Program-made: the position numbers and the translations under genes
The notes under the pieces: generated by a model
What the model was told of the DNA's origin: nothing
The model's database searches: none
The model's input: only the letters and a program-made list of their open reading frames with translations
Source of the DNA: Parachlamydiales bacterium
GTDB taxonomy: Bacteria > Chlamydiota > Chlamydiia > Chlamydiales > SM23-39
Assembly: GCA_019694475.1 (NCBI GenBank)
Contig: JAIBBX010000004.1
Span: 1 to 64,000 of the forward strand
Direction: 5' to 3'
Length of the DNA stretch: 64,000 nucleotides
Shown: piece by piece, positions 8,807 to 17,519 of the stretch
How positions within the stretch are numbered: position 1 is the stretch's first letter
How the letters are laid out: each line of letters opens with the position of its first letter

Positions 8807-8988
8807 AAAAAAATATAGGGACTATAGGTCGAGTCATACGACTAATTATTTCTATCATTCTCTTGGTTTTCGCATATTTGAAAGGAAGCTGGCTGCTTCT
8901 CTTCTTTGGAATATTCACCCTTTTTGAAGCCGCCTTCAGCTGGTGCATCGTTTATCAGCTCCTAGGCAGATCGAGCTGCCCTAAATAA
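8803..8988 (+). CDS. DUF2892 small inner-membrane protein
   Basis: 61 residues, starting with an ATGA overlap on the upstream stop codon. The pattern MKKNIGTIGRVIRL, a hydrophobic hairpin, then CIVYQLLGRSSC matches DUF2892 (YgaP transmembrane-type) proteins. Two membrane segments are expected. The function is unknown. It is the last gene of the hemB operon; a new promoter follows at 9002. Confidence 0.7.
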   Translation: MKKNIGTIGRVIRLIISIILLVFAYLKGSWLLLFFGIFTLFEAAFSWCIVYQLLGRSSCPK

Positions 8989-9001
8989 AAACCGTCCTCA
9001 A

Positions 9002-9030
9002 TTGATGTAAATATGGCCAGCAAATATAAT
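9002..9030 (+). promoter_or_regulatory. Strong sigma70-type promoter of the His-codon leader
   Basis: TTGATG (9002-9007) and a perfect TATAAT (9025-9030) are separated by 17 bases. Transcription would start near 9037, at the edge of the inverted repeat that follows. Confidence 0.7.
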
Positions 9031-9036
9031 AAGCTC

Positions 9037-9058
9037 AAACAGAAATTCATTTCTGTTT
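9037..9058. promoter_or_regulatory. 22-bp inverted repeat at the transcript 5' end (operator or 5' stem)
   Basis: AAACAGAAAT and ATTTCTGTTT are perfect 10-base arms around a two-base centre. The repeat sits where the promoter would initiate and ends one base before the leader's AGGAGA ribosome binding site. It could be a repressor operator or form a stem at the 5' end of the mRNA. Confidence 0.6.
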
Positions 9059-9069
9059 AGGAGAACTTT

Positions 9070-9141
9070 ATGAAAACACAAGCATTTGCCCAATCTTCAC
9101 TCTTTGCTTCTCCTGTTCATCATCACCATCATCATTCCTAA
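9070..9141 (+). CDS. 23-residue leader peptide with six consecutive His codons
   Basis: AGGAGA (9059-9064) precedes an ATG and 23 codons that end with six His codons (9118-9135), one Ser and TAA. Runs of regulatory codons in a short leader ORF with a good ribosome site are the hallmark of amino-acid attenuators (E. coli hisL has seven His codons). A stalled ribosome here would report low charged tRNA-His. Position after a strong promoter and before a transporter gene supports a regulatory role. Actual translation is untested. Confidence 0.75.
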   Translation: MKTQAFAQSSLFASPVHHHHHHS

Positions 9142-9208
9142 TTTTTTTTTGACCGCACGCATCTAGTTCTTTTTGACTAGAACAATATTTTTACACCCTT
9201 TTTTGGAA
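9136..9208 (+). promoter_or_regulatory. Leader tail with T-tract and alternative pairings (putative attenuator)
   Basis: A run of nine T follows the leader stop (9142-9150). TCCTAA (9136-9141) is complementary to TTAGGA (9057-9062), and TCTCCT (9109-9114, just before the His codons) to AGGAGA (9059-9064), so the leader's ribosome site can pair with either. Downstream, TCTAGT/ACTAGA (9162-9167/9176-9181) and GTTCT/AGAAC (9166-9170/9179-9183) are mutually exclusive stems, followed by T-rich sequence. The weak GGAA ribosome site of the symporter is at 9205. The switch mechanism is inferred. Confidence 0.5.
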
Positions 9209-9218
9209 ACAAATTTTT

Positions 9219-10553
9219 ATGAATCAAACATTTTTTGTTATTGCTCTATTTTCATTGCAGATCCTTTATTGGATCGTTGGAAAATTTTCCTCCCGCAAAC
9301 TTAAAGGAAAGGAAGATTACTTTTTAGCCGGAAAAAACGTCCGCTTTTTTCCTCTAATGATGACATTTTTAGCGACTCAAGTCGGAGGAGGGGCAGTCCT
9401 TGGCGCAGCCGATGAAGCCTATCGTTACGGATGGTCCGTCCTTCTCTATCCGCTTGGAGCTTCTCTCGGATTGATTGCCCTAGGACTTGGAATCGGCAAA
9501 AGGCTGGCTCAATTTCCCGTTTCCACAGTTGCGCAAATCCTAGAAATCGTCTACGGCTCTTCTTCCTTAAAAAAGGTCGCTTCCGCCCTTTCAGTTCTAT
9601 CTTTATTTATGGTGCTTGTTGGACAAATTGTGGCCTCAAAGAAATTCTTGTTGGCCATTGGCTTTACAAATACCCCGCTTTTCATTCTCTTTTGGGGGAT
9701 CATCATTTTCTACACAGTGAGAGGAGGATTAAAAGCTGTGATTGCAACGGATATTTCTCAAGCGATTTTCTTTGCTGGAGCATTTCTCGTCACCTTCGCC
9801 GCCGTTTCGTCCAACACTCCTTGGCAACCAACTGTTGAATCGTTTGCAAACGCTTCTTCCAAATGGACCGGCTGGCTTCTCATGCCCCTTCTTTTTATGA
9901 TTATTGGGCAGGACATGGGACAGCGCTGCTTTGCAGGCAATTCGGCTTCCACAGTATCCAAAGCCACTTTCTGGGCAGGGATTGGTACAATGATCATATG
10001 CTTTGTGCCAGTCTTTTTTGGAGTAATTGCCAAAAATTTGGGCCTCTTTATTCCTCAAGGATCAAGCGTGCTCATGGTAGCGATCGAAGCCTTAACCAAT
10101 CCAACCACATCCGCCATCATTGGATGCGCAGTAATCGCCGCGATCATCTCAACAGCAACCTCGCTTATCAACGCGATTAGCTCGAATCTTTCGCAAGATT
10201 TTTTCAAAAACAGAGAAAGCCTGAGATTTATGCGATCGCTGACAGCCATTCTGTCCATCGCATCGATTTTCTTCGCCTTCTACTGCAATAATATCGTCGA
10301 TATCTTAATCCAAAGCTATGAGCTTTCTCTAAGCTGTCTCTTCATACCCATTTTTATAGCCCTATTTAGACCGCGAGGAGAGCTGCTTTCAGCGGTTCTC
10401 GCTGTTCTATTCGGCATCTGCAGTTTCTGTATTTTCAAAGCCTTCCCTCCGCCTTTGCCATCCGAAGTTGCCAGCATCCTGGTTTCCTTAGCCGGATTCC
10501 TTTCTGGAGAATGGCTCGCGCAAGCGAAGAAAAAAAAGGCCCTCAGAACCTAA
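9219..10553 (+). CDS. Sodium:solute symporter (SSS family), candidate histidine importer
   Basis: 444 residues, about 12-13 hydrophobic segments. Features of the SSS family (PutP/PanF fold) include an early ADYFLAG-like motif (KEDYFLAGKN), FLATQVGGGAVLGAADEAYRYGW, and TATSLINAISSNLSQDF in the region of the family signature. These carriers import amino acids, vitamins or sugars with sodium. The substrate cannot be read from the sequence; the His-codon leader upstream makes histidine the best guess, sensible for an organism unlikely to make its own. GC-rich hairpin and palindromic repeat follow the stop. Confidence 0.8.
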   Translation: MNQTFFVIALFSLQILYWIVGKFSSRKLKGKEDYFLAGKNVRFFPLMMTFLATQVGGGAVLGAADEAYRYGWSVLLYPLGASLGLIALGLGIGKRLAQFPVSTVAQILEIVYGSSSLKKVASALSVLSLFMVLVGQIVASKKFLLAIGFTNTPLFILFWGIIIFYTVRGGLKAVIATDISQAIFFAGAFLVTFAAVSSNTPWQPTVESFANASSKWTGWLLMPLLFMIIGQDMGQRCFAGNSASTVSKATFWAGIGTMIICFVPVFFGVIAKNLGLFIPQGSSVLMVAIEALTNPTTSAIIGCAVIAAIISTATSLINAISSNLSQDFFKNRESLRFMRSLTAILSIASIFFAFYCNNIVDILIQSYELSLSCLFIPIFIALFRPRGELLSAVLAVLFGICSFCIFKAFPPPLPSEVASILVSLAGFLSGEWLAQAKKKKALRT

Positions 10554-10561
10554 ATCGGCCC

Positions 10562-10579
10562 GCCCCCTTATTAGGGGGC
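10562..10579 (+). terminator. GC-rich hairpin after the symporter
   Basis: GCCCCCT-TATT-AGGGGGC gives a seven-base stem and four-base loop nine bases after the stop codon. No T-tract follows, so termination efficiency is uncertain. Confidence 0.5.
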
Positions 10580-10603
10580 AAATCACCCCTCTTATTCAAG
10601 CAA

Positions 10604-10622
10604 ATGTAAAGCAGCTTTACAT
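10604..10622. repeat. Dispersed palindromic repeat, copy 1
   Basis: ATGTAAAGC-A-GCTTTACAT, a perfect nine-base-arm palindrome, 50 bases after the symporter stop. It is one of five perfect copies in the window. Confidence 0.8.
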
Positions 10623-10700
10623 ATAGCGGCCATTAAGATTAGGTTAAGATAACCACGCATACTATTAACTTTCAGTAACTTACGATCATTCAAATCTTTA

Positions 10701-10728
10701 TTTTATCCCTGTAATTATCTGCTATAAT
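10701..10728 (+). promoter_or_regulatory. Promoter of the cysteine protease gene
   Basis: A perfect TATAAT (10723-10728) with a weak TTTTAT (10701-10706) 16 bases upstream, 32 bases before the ATG at 10761, in AT-rich DNA. Confidence 0.45.
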
Positions 10729-10760
10729 ATTGGTATAAAAAGTAATAAAAATGGGTAATT

Positions 10761-12104
10761 ATGGCAGTAATAGAACTCCACACAAACAAAACCAACCATT
10801 ATCAGCACGCTCATCACCACAAAAGCAAGACCAAAAATCATCATGAAAAAACCGAAGAAACCAGGAACTCCAGCTCTTTCCGATCATCGCGCCGCAGGCT
10901 TTCAGTTTTAACGACAACAGCTCCGCAGATTTCCCCCTCAAACTCGTTAAACGTTATTATTCAAGATTTGAAAAACATGAATTCTGACCCTTCTGCTTTT
11001 CAAAAGCTTTTACAAGACATCGGGGGCATCCAAAATTTAAGCAGCTGGCGATCTCCAGACAATTGTTGGTCACTATTGGATCTTTGCTGCCAAGACAACA
11101 GAATTTTACCTAAAGCTGCAAATATACTATTGAATAGCGGCTTTACATTTTCTACGGACGGATCCAATGGCTATCAAAACGATCTTCCCCCAAGATATCA
11201 GTGGGGTGCAAATGGCGGTTATTGCGGAGAAACAAGTTTTGTCACAGCTGCATTGAATAATGGAGAATATATTTCTCAATATGACGCTCGTTATTATGCG
11301 ACCGGAGATAAAGCACAACAGCAGAATCTATTGATTGGAGATGGATCTGATATTGCACTAGCGAAATATCTGCATTTGAAATACGAAGAATATCCCAACG
11401 AAAATAAAGTAGATCCTCATGCGTTTTTAAACTGGGTCAAAAATCAGGTAGAAAGCGGGAATCAGGTAATTATGGGCGTATACATGAATAAATCAGTTTT
11501 CGGCCCCGATGATTATCAGCCCGATTATGATCATATTGTAACCGTAGTTGGAGTGAAAACTGACGCAAAAGGAAATCTTATTTCAATTCAATTCAGCGAT
11601 AACGGTCTTTATGGAAAGGGCCCAAAAAACAGTCCTTATATTTTTAGCATGACGGTCGATCAACTTTTAAAAAACCGAGAGCAAGCCAACATTCCTCTTG
11701 ATAAAGGAGGAACGATTTATTCGCTTGCAGATGAGTACGCAAATTATGGAATTGCCATCAAAGGATCAACCGCATCTTCCGAAGCTTCCCCTATTCACAT
11801 CATCCCGAATAAAAATGATGAAATTCCAGAAATGCAAGACAAGTCGAATCAGCGTCCAAAACCAAGCAAAGTAACCTTGACAGTTTGTGCAACAGACCTC
11901 AAACCGGGAAAATATTATATCTATGAATATGACGGAAATCTGTCTAATGTCCCGGACAAAGACATCAATGCCTATGCAAAAGCACATGGCTTAAAACCCA
12001 TCGAAGTGACAATCAATCCAGGACAATCGAGCTATGTTTTTACCAAAGATATTGAATCCGACCAGCAAATAGCCTTCCGCTGCGTCCCTGCTGACGGACC
12101 GTAA
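10761..12104 (+). CDS. Putative papain-like cysteine protease, possible secreted effector
   Basis: 447 residues. The first ~50 are His-, Ser- and Arg-rich and look disordered; no classical signal peptide is seen. The middle carries a papain-fold triad pattern: Cys in NGGYCGETS (C155), His in DYDHIVTVVGV (H258) and Asp/Asn in FSDNGLYG (D280/N281). This spacing suits the C39-like/papain clan. The last ~80 residues (KVTLTVCATDLKPGKYYIYEYDG onward) look like a separate beta domain. It has its own promoter, and a palindrome plus hairpin follow its stop. A type III or other effector role is inference. The substrate is unknown, and a transglutaminase-type acyl transfer is an alternative. Confidence 0.6.
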   Translation: MAVIELHTNKTNHYQHAHHHKSKTKNHHEKTEETRNSSSFRSSRRRLSVLTTTAPQISPSNSLNVIIQDLKNMNSDPSAFQKLLQDIGGIQNLSSWRSPDNCWSLLDLCCQDNRILPKAANILLNSGFTFSTDGSNGYQNDLPPRYQWGANGGYCGETSFVTAALNNGEYISQYDARYYATGDKAQQQNLLIGDGSDIALAKYLHLKYEEYPNENKVDPHAFLNWVKNQVESGNQVIMGVYMNKSVFGPDDYQPDYDHIVTVVGVKTDAKGNLISIQFSDNGLYGKGPKNSPYIFSMTVDQLLKNREQANIPLDKGGTIYSLADEYANYGIAIKGSTASSEASPIHIIPNKNDEIPEMQDKSNQRPKPSKVTLTVCATDLKPGKYYIYEYDGNLSNVPDKDINAYAKAHGLKPIEVTINPGQSSYVFTKDIESDQQIAFRCVPADGP

Positions 12105-12123
12105 ATGTAAAGCTGCTTTACAT
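12105..12123. repeat. Dispersed palindromic repeat, copy 2
   Basis: ATGTAAAGC-T-GCTTTACAT begins on the base after the TAA stop of the protease gene and directly precedes a terminator-like hairpin. Confidence 0.8.
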
Positions 12124-12124
12124 T

Positions 12125-12149
12125 AAGAGGGTGTTTAAGACACCCTCTT
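12125..12149 (+). terminator. Terminator-like hairpin after the protease gene
   Basis: AAGAGGGTGT-TTAAG-ACACCCTCTT forms a perfect ten-base stem with a five-base loop. GGGTTGG follows instead of a T-tract. Confidence 0.6.
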
Positions 12150-12419
12150 GGGTTGGCAGTAAGCCTCCTCTAAGCCATAGGCAAATTGCAATCCCTATAT
12201 TATAAGTCCGAGAACCCCTTCTCCTAGAAAATGCGATCGAAAATAAGGTAGGTGCAAATGGGCAAAAAAAATTACTTGCCATAAAGTTGGGGGTACGGGA
12301 ACCTCAACATCCAGCTATATATCAGCACCTTAAATCCATGTAATTAAAATTATGTCTTCTATTTATAAAAAATAAGAATTTATATAGAATAGTAGCAAAA
12401 AAGTTAATATAAGGTATTT
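12150..12419. other. 270-base AT-rich intergenic stretch
   Basis: No ORF with start signals is seen. A weak hairpin GGCAA/TTGCC lies around 12260-12282. The last 90 bases are very AT-rich and probably contain the promoter of the next gene, but no clear -35/-10 pair stands out. Confidence 0.3.
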
Positions 12420-12968
12420 ATGTTTAATGATCGAAATCAGGCTTTTAAGACTGAATTCATGATGATCCAGTCTTGCGAAAGACGCAAAGATGCGATGATT
12501 TATAAGAATGTGAACCGCAAATTCTTGAGCTTCAATCTAGAAAATCATGAGCAGATGGTTCAGGTAGGCGTATCGATCAAGCCATTTGGATTTGTACAGC
12601 ATTTCCAGCATAAAGCCATTCGATCTCGAATCGAATTATTGAGAATTTGGGCAGAGACCCAGATTGCAAAGCGCGGGGCAAGATATGTCCGCAATTTATA
12701 TCGGGAAAACCCCGAGAAATTCTTCGACATTCAATTCAATATGGAAGGCTCTCCAGTAGCCGAAATCTGTCAATGTAAGTACATCTTAAGCGACAATACT
12801 TCGCAAAAAACGATTTCGCTCGCTGATGAAAAAGCATTGCCGAATGAGATGCAGCAGATCCGTCAGGCTCTCCTTGCTAAAGAAGAGATCATGCAAGAAG
12901 AACAAAAGCTCGCCGAGGAATTTACTCCATCGGAAGAGCTCAGCCTTTTGAATCCTGTTAAAGCATAA
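12420..12968 (+). CDS. Hypothetical protein
   Basis: 182 residues without a family I recognise. It lacks a signal peptide and membrane segments. It is rich in charged residues, with a probable helical segment near the end (ALLAKEEIMQEEQKLAEEF). AAGG about seven bases before the ATG supports the start. It stands alone between an AT-rich region and the DUF1003 gene. Confidence 0.5.
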   Translation: MFNDRNQAFKTEFMMIQSCERRKDAMIYKNVNRKFLSFNLENHEQMVQVGVSIKPFGFVQHFQHKAIRSRIELLRIWAETQIAKRGARYVRNLYRENPEKFFDIQFNMEGSPVAEICQCKYILSDNTSQKTISLADEKALPNEMQQIRQALLAKEEIMQEEQKLAEEFTPSEELSLLNPVKA

Positions 12969-13016
12969 GATTTTTTTCTTTGTAAGATATCTTGTTTTTC
13001 CTGTAGAGATAGCCTC

Positions 13017-13685
13017 ATGAGAGACATCTTGTCCATGAAGGTCTTCGAGAAGCGGGAAAAGTACTATCGCTGCGAAGTTTGTCACAAAAAATATAAGACA
13101 AAAGAAATGCTGCCCATTAAGAATTTGGGCCCTTCTTTGCTGGATGCGCTGAAGCAAATAGCCCCTAAAAACGATTCCCATGGATATGTATGCAGAGGAG
13201 ATTTGCGCAAAGTGCGCATCCAAAGCATCAAAAATCTTTTTGAGATGGGAGATAACAAATCGGAACACATCCAACGTCTTCTCATGCAGCAAGACGACAA
13301 CTATCCTTATAGCTTCAACGACGAATATCAAAATGAGCTCAGTTTTGGCGAAAAGGTCTCGCAAAAAGTAACGCCTTTCGTCGGCAGCTGGGGATTCGTT
13401 TTTCTATTTGTCGTATTTGTATCCATTTGGGTTACCTACAACATCCAAGAAGAGCTAAAAAAGCACTTTGACCCATTCCCATTTGTACTGCTCAATCTTT
13501 TCTTATCTTGTATGGCGGCCGTTCAAGCGCCGATCATCATGATGGCCCAGAACCGCCTGGCAAAAAGAGAGCGCCTCAGAGCTGAAGAAGACTACTATAC
13601 AAATTTGAAAGCCGAGATGGAAATCCGCCAGCTCCATGCAAAATTGGACGCTTTTTTAGAAAGTTTAAAAAACAAGAATCAATAG
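13017..13685 (+). CDS. DUF1003 inner-membrane protein
   Basis: 222 residues. The N-terminal part has a CxxC motif (YRCEVCHKKYK) and a later Cys (YVCRGDLRK), possibly a small metal site. From residue ~105, KVTPFVGSWGFVFLFVVFVSIWV, PFPFVLLNLFLSCMAAVQAPIIMMAQNR and a C-terminal coiled-coil (RAEEDYYTNLKAEMEIRQLHAKLD) match DUF1003 proteins, which have two membrane segments. The function is unknown. It overlaps the convergent YjbH-like gene by seven bases. Confidence 0.75.
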   Translation: MRDILSMKVFEKREKYYRCEVCHKKYKTKEMLPIKNLGPSLLDALKQIAPKNDSHGYVCRGDLRKVRIQSIKNLFEMGDNKSEHIQRLLMQQDDNYPYSFNDEYQNELSFGEKVSQKVTPFVGSWGFVFLFVVFVSIWVTYNIQEELKKHFDPFPFVLLNLFLSCMAAVQAPIIMMAQNRLAKRERLRAEEDYYTNLKAEMEIRQLHAKLDAFLESLKNKNQ

Positions 13686-15838
13686 AACACAGGCTTGGAA
13701 TTATATCTTTCCCAGAAAAGGGTTGGATACAACTGTTTACCTGTTGCAGCAACGGCGCCGCAATCTCTAAGCCATGCGGACATCGCATAACCAATACGAG
13801 TGCGGCTCGATTTATTTAAGAAAAGATCGAGCGGCATCGTGATCGAAAACCCCTTATCGTAGTAGCGGCTTCCATTCACCCTATCTTCGGCGTTTGTAAG
13901 AGTGTACCACAGACCAACTCGCAGTCCGCTTTGAAAAGTACGTCCGCCTTCGACGCGGATCCCTTTATCGCGAGCCAAAAATTGCCCGGCGCTCACTTTA
14001 AAATCGAGCGCAAGCGGTTTGTATTGATAGTAGAAATCGACAAAGTATTGAAATCCTGTGTAGGGAACATGGGTTGGCCCATCGTCAGTGAGTTTGCGAA
14101 CCTTTCGCTGAAATCCGAGGCCATAATAGCTTCTTTTCAACAGCCCTGCAGTCTGAAATCCGATTGCCCAGTTGACATTGACTGGAAAATAGAGAGCTTC
14201 AAGAGCCAGGCCCGAGTAAGCCATTTCAAAATAGCCGAGTGCAATGCGAGAAAACCATCCTTGGCCCATGTTCCAGCTTTTTTGAACAAAGGCCTGATCG
14301 ATATGCCATGTATTTGATTGATTGTAGAGGATGGAATCGGTCCTGACATTGATGAGCCTTGAAGGATTGATAAAGTCTTGCGCTTCGATATCGCCCGTGC
14401 TCGACTTGATGGTATAAGTCCCGCAGATGTTGTAGTAGATTTCATCAAAGAGATAGCCTTCTGGATTCAGCGCGAAACCGGTTTCATATTTGAATTTCCC
14501 TCTGCTAGAGCCCAAAAACGAACGGAACCAGGGACGGAAAGTAAGGATCCAAATCGCTTTGCGTCTGTGATAGAGATGCGCTGCATCATATTTGCTTGGG
14601 GTCCAGGAGGCTTCTTTTGGAGGAGCAATGATCCGAAATTCATCTTCCCCTAGCTTCCCTTCCCCATATCTTCTTAAATCTTCAAGCCGGAATCGATATT
14701 CTTGAATGGGAACGCCATCAGCTTCTGTAACGACTGTCGCCGCACAGATATTTGAAGGGGCGAGAGCGGACAAAACATATTCGATGCGGCTACGCACTTC
14801 TTCTTCTTCGCGGTAGCGGACATTAACCAGCTTCATCCAAAGCTTATCGCGCCCGCAATCTTCAGGAACAAGGTAAAGATCATAGAGATCAAAGCCTTGC
14901 TCTTGGAATGCATAAGCCAATTCTTGAGCCAGCTCCTGCCGGCTTCGTAAAAGCCCGATAGGCTGTCTATCGATTGGCGCGCAGTAAGGCTCCGGGTCTT
15001 TGGTTTTAGCAATAAAGCCTTTTGAAGCGCCAAGGTTGTAATTGAGCGCAATGCTCCCCGCCAATTCTTCCCCGCGCAAGGTGCTGCCCGAAAGGCGAAT
15101 GAGATCCCAAAGAGTGAATTGCAGTCCGGCATTGATCCGGCTTTTCACATGGCGCCCTCTAGGATGCTCATGAATATGCCGTTTATAATCATTGGCGTCG
15201 TATTCGGCCGCCACAGTCAAGTTCTTGAGAAAGGAATTTAAGCGGCGGAAAGGAGTCCATGCTGCGCCTCCATAAAAACCTTTGATTCGACCGTTGCCCC
15301 ATCCGAGGGTAGCCTCAAAATTCCATCGAATGAACTCTTTTGTCGCAGCTACGTAGAAAGATTCGAAGCGGCAAGTGCCCATGAAATCATTCCATCCAAG
15401 AGCAAAATCAGGAAGAAAGGGGAAGCCGTCCTCTTTTCGCAGAAGGATGAATTTGAGGTTCGCTGCTCTTTCTGCCGAATCTCCAAATCCCAAATGGCCG
15501 AAAATTTCGTCGGGCCTGTGGCGAAAAATCCAGTAGTTGCCAGTCGCCTCTAGATGGTCGAAGAATTGAAATCCGAGGCCCCAGATGTGATAGGGAGGGG
15601 TGTATGCAAATCCTAATCCGAACATTCCTGCATTGAACGTGCGGGCCGACGGCATTGTAAAATACCCGCCCTGCAGCTGATAATTGATGACAAGCGGAAG
15701 ACTTGCATGGATCTCTTGATTGATTTTTTCCACCATCTCCAGATCCTTGAACAGCCGGCAAGCGGGCGGCTCATCGAAACAGCACGGTTCTTGCGATAGA
15801 AGTGCAAATGGAATAAGAAAGAATCCTAAGCGTGCCAT
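13679..15838 (-). CDS. YjbH-like outer membrane protein (DUF940)
   Basis: 719 residues with a signal peptide (MARLGFFLIPFALLSQ). Strands such as YQLQGGYFTMPSARTFNAGMFGLGFAYTPPYHIWGLGF and later barrel-like segments match YjbH, an outer-membrane protein of exopolysaccharide loci whose N-terminal part resembles a porin. The open frame extends to 15928 but would then overlap the upstream gene and bury the signal peptide, so 15838 is preferred. No other capsule gene is nearby. It probably forms an operon with the preceding unknown gene. Confidence 0.65.
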   Translation of the reverse strand: MARLGFFLIPFALLSQEPCCFDEPPACRLFKDLEMVEKINQEIHASLPLVINYQLQGGYFTMPSARTFNAGMFGLGFAYTPPYHIWGLGFQFFDHLEATGNYWIFRHRPDEIFGHLGFGDSAERAANLKFILLRKEDGFPFLPDFALGWNDFMGTCRFESFYVAATKEFIRWNFEATLGWGNGRIKGFYGGAAWTPFRRLNSFLKNLTVAAEYDANDYKRHIHEHPRGRHVKSRINAGLQFTLWDLIRLSGSTLRGEELAGSIALNYNLGASKGFIAKTKDPEPYCAPIDRQPIGLLRSRQELAQELAYAFQEQGFDLYDLYLVPEDCGRDKLWMKLVNVRYREEEEVRSRIEYVLSALAPSNICAATVVTEADGVPIQEYRFRLEDLRRYGEGKLGEDEFRIIAPPKEASWTPSKYDAAHLYHRRKAIWILTFRPWFRSFLGSSRGKFKYETGFALNPEGYLFDEIYYNICGTYTIKSSTGDIEAQDFINPSRLINVRTDSILYNQSNTWHIDQAFVQKSWNMGQGWFSRIALGYFEMAYSGLALEALYFPVNVNWAIGFQTAGLLKRSYYGLGFQRKVRKLTDDGPTHVPYTGFQYFVDFYYQYKPLALDFKVSAGQFLARDKGIRVEGGRTFQSGLRVGLWYTLTNAEDRVNGSRYYDKGFSITMPLDLFLNKSSRTRIGYAMSAWLRDCGAVAATGKQLYPTLFWERYNSKPVFY

Positions 15839-15899
15839 GAAGGTCAAAGCGTAGGGCTCTATAGATTTTTCTTGCAAGAGAGAATTTGTCCTATCTGAA

Positions 15900-17519
15900 T
15901 CAGTCGAATTCAGCGGCTGTTTCTGCAAGAATTTGATGGATTGCAGCGCCAGATCGCCTAGCAGTTTCTTCGATCAAGTCGACCATTGCTTTTTTCATGT
16001 TTAATTGAAGCAGCCTTGCTCGGGCAGTTGCGAGTAAATTTTTCTGCGCATCGCTTAATGGATTTTCATAATTTTCCATCTCTTCATCAAAAACTGCGGA
16101 TGTATATCGATCTTTAGCAAACATCCTGGAAATCGGATCAAAAACTGCAAAAATGTGCATCATGGGAGTTGTTGCATCAGTCACCCGAGGGCAAGAAAAG
16201 GGAAGCCCTGCATAGAAAATATCCGCCCATTGTTTGGGAAAGGCATGGCTTTGGATCACACGCGATCGGAGCGCCTGAAGGGTTCTCTTGTTTTTCAAAA
16301 TTGCAAGGGTTAAGGTTTCGAATTTTTGATTGTATTCTGTTTTCATTCTGCCTGGAGCATCGGTGACTAACCCTCCGTCGGCTTTTAAAACAGCTCCGTC
16401 CGTAAACCACTTTTCTCCATTTTGTATGAATCGGCGCGATTCCAACCCGTTTCCGCGCCCTAAAAATGAGATCTTATGCAAAAAAGCCGGTTGATTCGGG
16501 CGGCGCACTTTATAGGCCGTAAAAGGCTCTGGGAAATAGGGCATGGGCATTGTGGCGCGAACCGCCATGTCTATTTTTACCGCGAGCCTGAGGATAATCT
16601 TCTCTTGCTCATCCAGACTATAGCCCAGGCTCGCAATCGATGGACTCTCTTCCTCTTCAATAAGCTCTTCGAGCCGAGAAAAAATTCCTTTGCGAGTGCC
16701 CGCCCTTAAATCGGAAAAATCTGCATCCATGGTAGTAAAGTAAATGGATGCATCCGGAGCATCTTCTTGGAGCTGGGAAACATAGGTCCGGGTAGCTCCA
16801 GAATTCTTGATTTGTTCTCGGATTCTTTGATAAGGAACCTGATCGACGATTGAAGGATGAAGCCCTCCTGGCTGTTCATAAGTTTTTCGCACCTTGGCAG
16901 CATTTTCTGGAGACAAAGCTTTTAATAATAAGAACGCTTTTTCAGCAGGCAATAGCCTTTTTTTCAATAATTCCCATTGGTTCTGATTCATCGCATCTTC
17001 CGGCTTTACGCCTATGTCTCTGCGCCAAATGGGCCTCCAGAAAAACCCAATCACCCGATTCGCCACATCTCCAATCAAAGGGACAGTACGGATAAAATCC
17101 TTGAAATTCCTATTCAGAGCCGGATCTAAGGAATGGATTTGATTGATTCCCAATACTACGGCTAAACGTTTTTTGACTTGCTCAGCAGAAATGCGGGATG
17201 TTCGGCCGAAAGATTGATCTCGAATCAGATCAAAAAGGTGTCGGATTTTCGAATGATCCAAACTATTCGAAGGAAGCCTCCTCATGGGAATATTTACAAT
17301 GAAATGAGAAGAGGCGCTTTCATCGGGACTGACTCGAGACCCAACTTCTTCGCCTGCGGAAAAAGGTTTTAGAACAGTCCCTTCCGCGGATTCAGACGCT
17401 CGGTAAGGAAAAGCTTCTTCATCGCCGCCAAGACACTGCTCTAACCAGTAATGATTAGCAAATCTCTGCTCGACATGCCTTTCTAATAATTGCCGTATGC
17501 TTGTCATAAGGGGATGCAT
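15900..17519 (-). CDS. Large hypothetical protein upstream of the YjbH-like gene
   Basis: 539 residues, no signal peptide and no obvious membrane helix. I do not recognise a family. A segment near residue 260 (YFTTMDADFSDLR) contains a DAD and is followed by PEPFTAYKV and GRGNGLESRRF; these faintly recall GT-A glycosyltransferases, but this is weak. GGGGG eight bases upstream supports the ATG at 17519. The YjbH-like gene follows at once, so a shared role in surface glycans is possible. Confidence 0.5.
   Translation of the reverse strand: MHPLMTSIRQLLERHVEQRFANHYWLEQCLGGDEEAFPYRASESAEGTVLKPFSAGEEVGSRVSPDESASSHFIVNIPMRRLPSNSLDHSKIRHLFDLIRDQSFGRTSRISAEQVKKRLAVVLGINQIHSLDPALNRNFKDFIRTVPLIGDVANRVIGFFWRPIWRRDIGVKPEDAMNQNQWELLKKRLLPAEKAFLLLKALSPENAAKVRKTYEQPGGLHPSIVDQVPYQRIREQIKNSGATRTYVSQLQEDAPDASIYFTTMDADFSDLRAGTRKGIFSRLEELIEEEESPSIASLGYSLDEQEKIILRLAVKIDMAVRATMPMPYFPEPFTAYKVRRPNQPAFLHKISFLGRGNGLESRRFIQNGEKWFTDGAVLKADGGLVTDAPGRMKTEYNQKFETLTLAILKNKRTLQALRSRVIQSHAFPKQWADIFYAGLPFSCPRVTDATTPMMHIFAVFDPISRMFAKDRYTSAVFDEEMENYENPLSDAQKNLLATARARLLQLNMKKAMVDLIEETARRSGAAIHQILAETAAEFD

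Noticed and set aside
8989..9001. Extension of the hemB operon transcript as the only source of the symporter mRNA
   Set aside because: A consensus promoter at 9002 gives the leader its own transcription start.
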